Origin: Fimbriimonadaceae bacterium
GTDB lineage: Bacteria; Armatimonadota; Fimbriimonadia; Fimbriimonadales; Fimbriimonadaceae
Direction of reading: 5' to 3'
Assembly: GCA_014380605.1 (NCBI GenBank)
Contig: JACMJO010000209.1
Coordinates: 1 to 7,458, forward strand
DNA: 7,458 nt
Shown: in pieces, positions 4,074 to 7,458 of the stretch
Layout: each line of letters begins with the position of its first letter
Numbering within the stretch: position 1 is the stretch's first letter
Notes under the pieces: generated by a model
The model's input: the letters and a program-made list of their open reading frames with translations, nothing else
What the model was told of the DNA's origin: nothing
Databases searched by the model: none
Program-made: the position numbers and the translations under genes

Positions 4074-5624
4074 TTGCCCAAACGCCAACTTACCAACCTC
4101 GCGCTATGCCTGGCGGTCGTGCCGCTTTTCGGTTGGTGGCTAACCGGTCTCTTTGACTTGGATGAAGGTTTTTATGCGGCGGTAGTCGGCGAGATGAACC
4201 GGCGCGGTGAGTGGGTGACCCCCTACTTCAACGGCCAACCATGGTTTGAGAAGCCGATTCTCTTGTATTGGCTGGCCAAGCCGATGGTTGCGATCTTTGG
4301 CGATACGATCGGCCCGCGACTGCCCAGCGTCCTTAGCACGATTGGATGCTATCTGCTCATCGCCTGGTATGCGCGACGACGGCTAAGCGAGGATGCGGCG
4401 GCGTGGTCGGTTGCCATCCTGGGCTCCAGCCTCGTGTTTGTGGCCGTTGGTCGGTTGATGATGACTGATATGCCGCTCGTGTTGGCGTTTAGTGCGGCCA
4501 TGTTGATGTTCTGGGAATCCTTGGTAGGAGACCGTCGATGGCGTCTTCTCAGCGCCGGTCTCTTGGGTGTTGCAGTACTCGCTAAGGGGCCGGTTGCGCT
4601 GATTCTGTTCGCACTGATTGCAGGTTGGACCTATTGGCGGGAGCGGGAGTTGAGGCCTGCCTTTCGCGGCCACTGGCTGTTCGGAACCTTCATCCTCGCC
4701 GCCGTGATCTGCCTCTGGTACGTGCCTGCTTATCTGGCGAATGGAGACCTGTTCGTCCAGAAGTTCCTCATCGAGCAGAATATCGGGCGGTTCACAGGAG
4801 GCGACAAGGCGCACACCATCAAGGCGGTTTGGGCTTATATCCTCTACATCCCGGTGATCTTTATCGGGATGATGCCCTGGTCGTATTGGATGCGGATGTC
4901 TTGGCGAGAATCCGGAGAGTTTGCGGCGGACGAAAGCGGCACCTCGAAGAAAGTTGTCGAGGGCAATGTGCAAGATCAGACCCAGGCTTTCATGCGCTTC
5001 CTCAAGGCTTGGGCTCTGATCATTTTCCTGTTCTTCAGCATCTCCAGCGCCAAACTCCCGCACTATGTGCTGCCTGTATTCGTTCCGCTGGCGATCCTCC
5101 TCGGAGTTTGCTTCGCGCGATGCAAGCCACTAGAGAACGTGAGAACCCTGGCCTTCCCTATCGCTTGGACGCTAGCCGTCAGCATCCTCGCCAACGCTGG
5201 ATTCCTTTGGTGGTACCAGCAGAGCGGCCAATCGGAAGCTCATGCCTTTGCCCGATACATCCGCGCCAACAGCCTTCACAAGGTTCAGAGGACGGTGGCG
5301 GTTTTCCAGATACCCAAGAAGGAAGGACGTCTCTCAGCGGGCACACTGAGGCTTCAAGAGACAAGTCTGCCGTCATTCTTGTTGTATCTGGACACGACGG
5401 TGAATGAAGCCGACACAGTAGAGGAAGTTATCGAGAAAAACAGCCACTGGCTCTTCACTCGAAAGGGCCGCATCACCGAACTGACTAAGGGCAAATTCTC
5501 CAGTTTGGACAAGCGTTTGAATCCAATCGGGCCAGTTGGAGACAACTTTGAGCTGTACGAGGTTGGTGATATCTCCACCCCGAAACCCCCTCCTCAATTT
5601 CCGGATGAACTTTCTAAAAATTGA
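4074..5624 (+). CDS. GT39/ArnT-like polytopic membrane glycosyltransferase
   Basis: 516 residues, TTG 4074 to TGA 5624. It is a GT-C fold transferase of the PMT/ArnT superfamily, which uses polyprenyl-phosphate sugars to glycosylate lipid A, proteins or other envelope acceptors on the outer face of the membrane. Near the N-terminus FDLDEGFYAAVVGEM holds the acidic loop motif (D28, D30, E31), followed by GEWVTPYFNGQPWFEKP (KP at 60-61) and the LAKGP motif at 169-173. Around residues 323-345 is SSAKLPHYVLPVFVPLAIL, the typical S..KLP.Y.LP segment. Many hydrophobic helices occupy residues 8-365. A soluble C-terminal part of about 140 residues follows, as in ArnT-like proteins. The donor and acceptor are not identifiable. 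The start rests on promoter spacing, not on a ribosome binding site. The 3' end overlaps the convergent methyltransferase by 11 bases. Confidence 0.9.
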   Translation: MPKRQLTNLALCLAVVPLFGWWLTGLFDLDEGFYAAVVGEMNRRGEWVTPYFNGQPWFEKPILLYWLAKPMVAIFGDTIGPRLPSVLSTIGCYLLIAWYARRRLSEDAAAWSVAILGSSLVFVAVGRLMMTDMPLVLAFSAAMLMFWESLVGDRRWRLLSAGLLGVAVLAKGPVALILFALIAGWTYWRERELRPAFRGHWLFGTFILAAVICLWYVPAYLANGDLFVQKFLIEQNIGRFTGGDKAHTIKAVWAYILYIPVIFIGMMPWSYWMRMSWRESGEFAADESGTSKKVVEGNVQDQTQAFMRFLKAWALIIFLFFSISSAKLPHYVLPVFVPLAILLGVCFARCKPLENVRTLAFPIAWTLAVSILANAGFLWWYQQSGQSEAHAFARYIRANSLHKVQRTVAVFQIPKKEGRLSAGTLRLQETSLPSFLLYLDTTVNEADTVEEVIEKNSHWLFTRKGRITELTKGKFSSLDKRLNPIGPVGDNFELYEVGDISTPKPPPQFPDELSKN

Positions 5625-6255
5625 TGGCTGGGTGTCGCGAAATGGAGGAGGGGACTTTTCGTGCAATCACATGAAACACGTGCCAATGCTTCGGTGTTCC
5701 TTGGCTGGTGTGGCCATCCTGCTCGACCTCTTCAAAGTGAAGTACTTCCCAGCCCGCTAGCAAGGCATCGACCTCAACGCGGTCGTGGCTTAGAAGATCA
5801 TTTGACCAGTCATCCCTTGGTCCCAGTAACTCAAAAAGGAAGAGCCCACCCGAGTTCAGGGACTCTCTGATGGTAGTCCAGACCGACGTCAGTACCTCCT
5901 TGCTTTCGACAAAGAACAAGCTGTACGCCGCGACGACCAGGTCATAGGATCCAGGCTCAAGTCCCAAATCCTCCAACATGGTCTGAGTGAGTGTCACCCG
6001 CTCCTTTGCATCTGCCGACAACCGTGACTCGGCGATTTTCAGAGCCTGGCTATGCCCATCGATCGCCTCGACTTGCCACCCCTTCTCCGCCAGCCAAACC
6101 ACCGCATGCCCAACACCACAGCCAAGATCCGCAGCTCGTCCCGTCTTTGGAAGGTAGGGCTCAAGAGTCGAGAATAGAGGGTGAAGAGGCTTGGATATAG
6201 TCGACTCAAAATAGTTCGACCACTCGGAGACAGGATTTGGCGGTAGGGACGGCAT
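5614..6255 (-). CDS. class I SAM-dependent methyltransferase
   Basis: 213 residues, ATG 6255 to TAG 5614. Motif I AADLGCGVGH (41-50) binds SAM. QVEAIDGHS (61-69) gives the acidic residue (D66) that contacts the ribose, and SYDLVVAAYSLFFV (103-116) is motif post-II/IV. The domain is a methyltransf_11/25 or TehB-like small-molecule type. The C-terminus EEVEQDGHTSQGTPKHWHVFHVIARK is the characteristic ending of this branch. The substrate is not predictable. It is probably cytoplasmic. No Shine-Dalgarno sequence is present; TAGGAT lies five bases and GATAAT two bases before the ATG. It is divergent from the SRPBCC gene, with just 17 bases between start codons, and convergent with GT39, whose stop codon lies inside it. 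Confidence 0.9.
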   Translation of the reverse strand: MPSLPPNPVSEWSNYFESTISKPLHPLFSTLEPYLPKTGRAADLGCGVGHAVVWLAEKGWQVEAIDGHSQALKIAESRLSADAKERVTLTQTMLEDLGLEPGSYDLVVAAYSLFFVESKEVLTSVWTTIRESLNSGGLFLFELLGPRDDWSNDLLSHDRVEVDALLAGWEVLHFEEVEQDGHTSQGTPKHWHVFHVIARKVPSSISRHPAINF

Positions 6256-6272
6256 GGATTATCCTAGTGAGT
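6256..6272. promoter_or_regulatory. 17-bp shared divergent promoter core
   Basis: The starts of the methyltransferase (6255, -) and the SRPBCC gene (6273, +) are separated by only these bases. TATCCT (6260-6265, +, gap 7) and TAGGAT (6266-6261, -, gap 5) overlap almost completely, so one AT-rich core could serve both directions. Any -35 contacts would lie in the opposite gene's coding sequence. Both mRNAs would have little or no leader. Confidence 0.5.
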
Positions 6273-6935
6273 ATGGCAACCAGACCCAAAGACACTACCA
6301 AGGATGAAACCATCCTGGCCAAGACCGGGAAGACCCGCGAAGAGTGGTATGCGATTCTCGACGCCTTTGACCGCCGGGCGAAGGGACACAAGGAAACCGC
6401 CAACTTCCTCTACGAAGTCCACGGTGTCGAGTTCTGGTACTGCCAGGCAATCACCATCGAATACGAGCGAGAGCGAGGCATCCGGGAAGTCGGGCAAAGG
6501 TGCGACGGCAAGTTCGCGGTCAGCGTTACGCGCACCGTAGCCGTGCCTGTCCAACGGGCCTGGGATGCCTGGGCCAACGCAGATCAGGTTTCAACTTGGT
6601 TCACCACCAGGGCCAACCAAGACTTCCGCGAAGGCGGCGTCTATGACAACGGTGATGGCGACAAAGGCGTGTACAAGCGGATCGTCCCTCCAAAGCGCCT
6701 AGTTTTCACCTGGGAGAACGAGGAACATTGCCCCGGCTCACAGGTCATCGTTGAATTCCTGCCCAAGGGAGAGGACAAGACATCTGTGGTTCTCACCCAT
6801 GAAAGGCTCCCTGATAAGAAAGGATGCGAGGAGATGAAAGAAGGCTGGACTTGGGCCCTGACCTCCCTTAAGTCTTACCTTGAGACCGGCAAGGCAATAG
6901 GATATGAAGCTTGGAAGGCTTCCGGCGCAAAGTAG
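6273..6935 (+). CDS. DUF4287-SRPBCC (AHSA1-type) fusion protein
   Basis: 220 residues, ATG 6273 to TAG 6935. Residues 14-75 match DUF4287: ILAKTGKTREEWYAILDAF, GHKETANFLYEVHGV and WYCQAITIEYERERGIRE. Residues 80-205 form an AHSA1-like START/SRPBCC domain: FAVSVTRTVAVPVQRAWDAWANADQVSTWFT, FREGGVY, GDGDKGVYKRIVPPKRLVFTWENE and the C-terminal helix EEMKEGWTWALTSLKSYLE. SRPBCC domains bind hydrophobic ligands in a deep pocket; AHSA1-type proteins have Hsp90-activator, stress or toxin-resistance associations, but the function here is unknown. An upstream in-frame start at 6237 would overlap the methyltransferase and add an unrelated hydrophobic stretch, so ATG 6273 is preferred. It has no signal peptide and no Shine-Dalgarno sequence. 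Confidence 0.88.
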   Translation: MATRPKDTTKDETILAKTGKTREEWYAILDAFDRRAKGHKETANFLYEVHGVEFWYCQAITIEYERERGIREVGQRCDGKFAVSVTRTVAVPVQRAWDAWANADQVSTWFTTRANQDFREGGVYDNGDGDKGVYKRIVPPKRLVFTWENEEHCPGSQVIVEFLPKGEDKTSVVLTHERLPDKKGCEEMKEGWTWALTSLKSYLETGKAIGYEAWKASGAK

Positions 6936-6940
6936 CGGGG

Positions 6941-6946
6941 TAACTT
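6941..6946 (+). promoter_or_regulatory. possible -10 element before the DUF2961 gene
   Basis: GTAACTT lies with nine bases between TAACTT and the ATG at 6956, the same gap as at ThuA and GT39, and is a variant of GTAAACT. It supports ATG 6956 over the in-frame ATG at 6980. Only 20 bases separate the previous stop from this start, so co-transcription with the SRPBCC gene is also possible. Confidence 0.4.
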
Positions 6947-6955
6947 ACGCCCGGT

Positions 6956-7458
6956 ATGGCCCAAGGACCGCTCTCTAACATGGCCCAAATCGTCGACGCT
7001 CGCAGCAAGCGCATCTCCAGCTATGACCGCAAGGGCGGGAACGGGGATTGCATAGGCATCGATCCCGGCCAGACCAAAGTGATCGCCGAGATGAGCGGAG
7101 CGGGGATCGTCAAGCATATCTGGATCACAATCTCCTGCAAAGACGAGCTGATTCGCCGGAACCTAGTTTTGAGGGCCCATTGGGACGGCCAAGAACACCC
7201 AAGCATCGAGAGCCCGATCGGCGATTTTTTTGGGCAGGGATGGGGGATGAAATACAACTTCATCTCTTTGCCACTCGCCGCCGCCCCCGCCAATGGCAAT
7301 GCGTTGGTCAGTTACTTCCCCATGCCGTTTGGAAAAGGGGCCAAGTTCACGATCGAGAATCAAAGCGCAGAAACAGTCGACGCCTTTTACTACTACATCG
7401 ACTACGAAGAGCACGATTCTATCCCCGACGACATGGGGCGATTCCATGCGCAGTATCG
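6956..7458 (+). CDS. DUF2961 (GH172-like) protein, N-terminal part, runs off the window
   Basis: 167 codons are present and the frame is open to the edge. Family segments appear in order: ARSKRISSYDRKGGNGDCIGI, GAGIVKHIWITIS, NLVLRAHWDGQEHPSIESPIGDFFGQGWG, SYFPMPFGKGAKFTIENQ, VDAFYYYIDYEEHD and GRFHAQY. DUF2961 corresponds to glycoside hydrolase family GH172, whose characterised members act on fructofuranosyl/difructose anhydride or D-arabinofuranosyl linkages and have jelly-roll folds. The residues reported as catalytic in that family are expected further downstream, so activity cannot be judged here. There is no signal peptide at the start, which would suggest a cytoplasmic enzyme. ATG 6980 is an alternative start. 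The family call is firm; the substrate is unknown. Confidence 0.9.
   Translation, partial: MAQGPLSNMAQIVDARSKRISSYDRKGGNGDCIGIDPGQTKVIAEMSGAGIVKHIWITISCKDELIRRNLVLRAHWDGQEHPSIESPIGDFFGQGWGMKYNFISLPLAAAPANGNALVSYFPMPFGKGAKFTIENQSAETVDAFYYYIDYEEHDSIPDDMGRFHAQY

Noticed and set aside
4383..5063. 226-codon - strand frame inside the glycosyltransferase
   Set aside because: It is a shadow frame: His/Pro/Arg-rich translation, fully covered by a well-supported membrane protein on the other strand.
4625..5407. 260-codon + strand frame inside the glycosyltransferase
   Set aside because: It is an out-of-phase shadow of the GT39 gene, with Arg/Pro-rich translation and no recognisable motif.
1..7458. 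CRISPR arrays, tRNA or rRNA genes, insertion sequences, phage genes
   Set aside because: No spaced direct repeats, no cloverleaf-like or rRNA-like segments, and no transposase or integrase motifs were seen on either strand.

Overview
The window looks like a chromosomal segment from a moderately GC-rich, free-living environmental bacterium. Several traits suggest the Armatimonadota (Fimbriimonadia-like): a DUF2961 protein, lone ThuA, Rieske and GspG-like genes, no Shine-Dalgarno sequences before the starts, and start codons placed 4 to 10 bases after a -10-like hexamer. This placement is an inference from gene content and style. There is no rRNA, tRNA, mobile-element protein, CRISPR array or phage gene, and no gene-free stretch longer than 300 bases.

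Layout. Bases 1-306 hold the 3' end of a DPP-IV-type (S9) serine peptidase. It is followed by a small membrane-anchored protein with the C-terminal domain of the type II secretion pseudopilin GspG (343-750, +). A Rieske oxygenase alpha subunit lies convergently (794-1882, -). Divergent from it is a YiiX-like permuted NlpC/P60 cysteine hydrolase (about 1997-2803, +), flanked on both sides by copies of a 28-base palindrome. A ThuA-domain protein (2829-3497, -) converges on that gene. The region 3498-3677 has no protein gene. It holds a near-consensus sigma-54 promoter on the + strand, a possible ~60-nt small RNA with an intrinsic-terminator-like 3' end, and a twin palindrome. Then come hisI (3678-4034, -), a divergent GT39/ArnT-like membrane glycosyltransferase (4074-5624, +), and a SAM methyltransferase (5614-6255, -) whose 3' end overlaps the glycosyltransferase by 11 bases. 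A DUF4287-SRPBCC fusion (6273-6935, +) starts only 17 bases from the methyltransferase start. The window closes inside a DUF2961 (GH172-like) gene (6956 to the edge, +).

The genes do not form one pathway. They are mostly single-gene transcription units in divergent and convergent pairs: a peptidase, an oxygenase, a cell-wall or lipid-type hydrolase, histidine biosynthesis, envelope glycosylation, a methyltransferase and a probable glycoside hydrolase. The most notable feature is the promoter architecture. The 9-mer AGTAAACTC occurs directly before three different starts (ThuA, hisI, GT39), and two divergent start pairs share extremely compact promoter regions, which suggests leaderless or near-leaderless transcription. 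The sigma-54-like site followed by a short transcript with C-rich loops is the best candidate for something undescribed.
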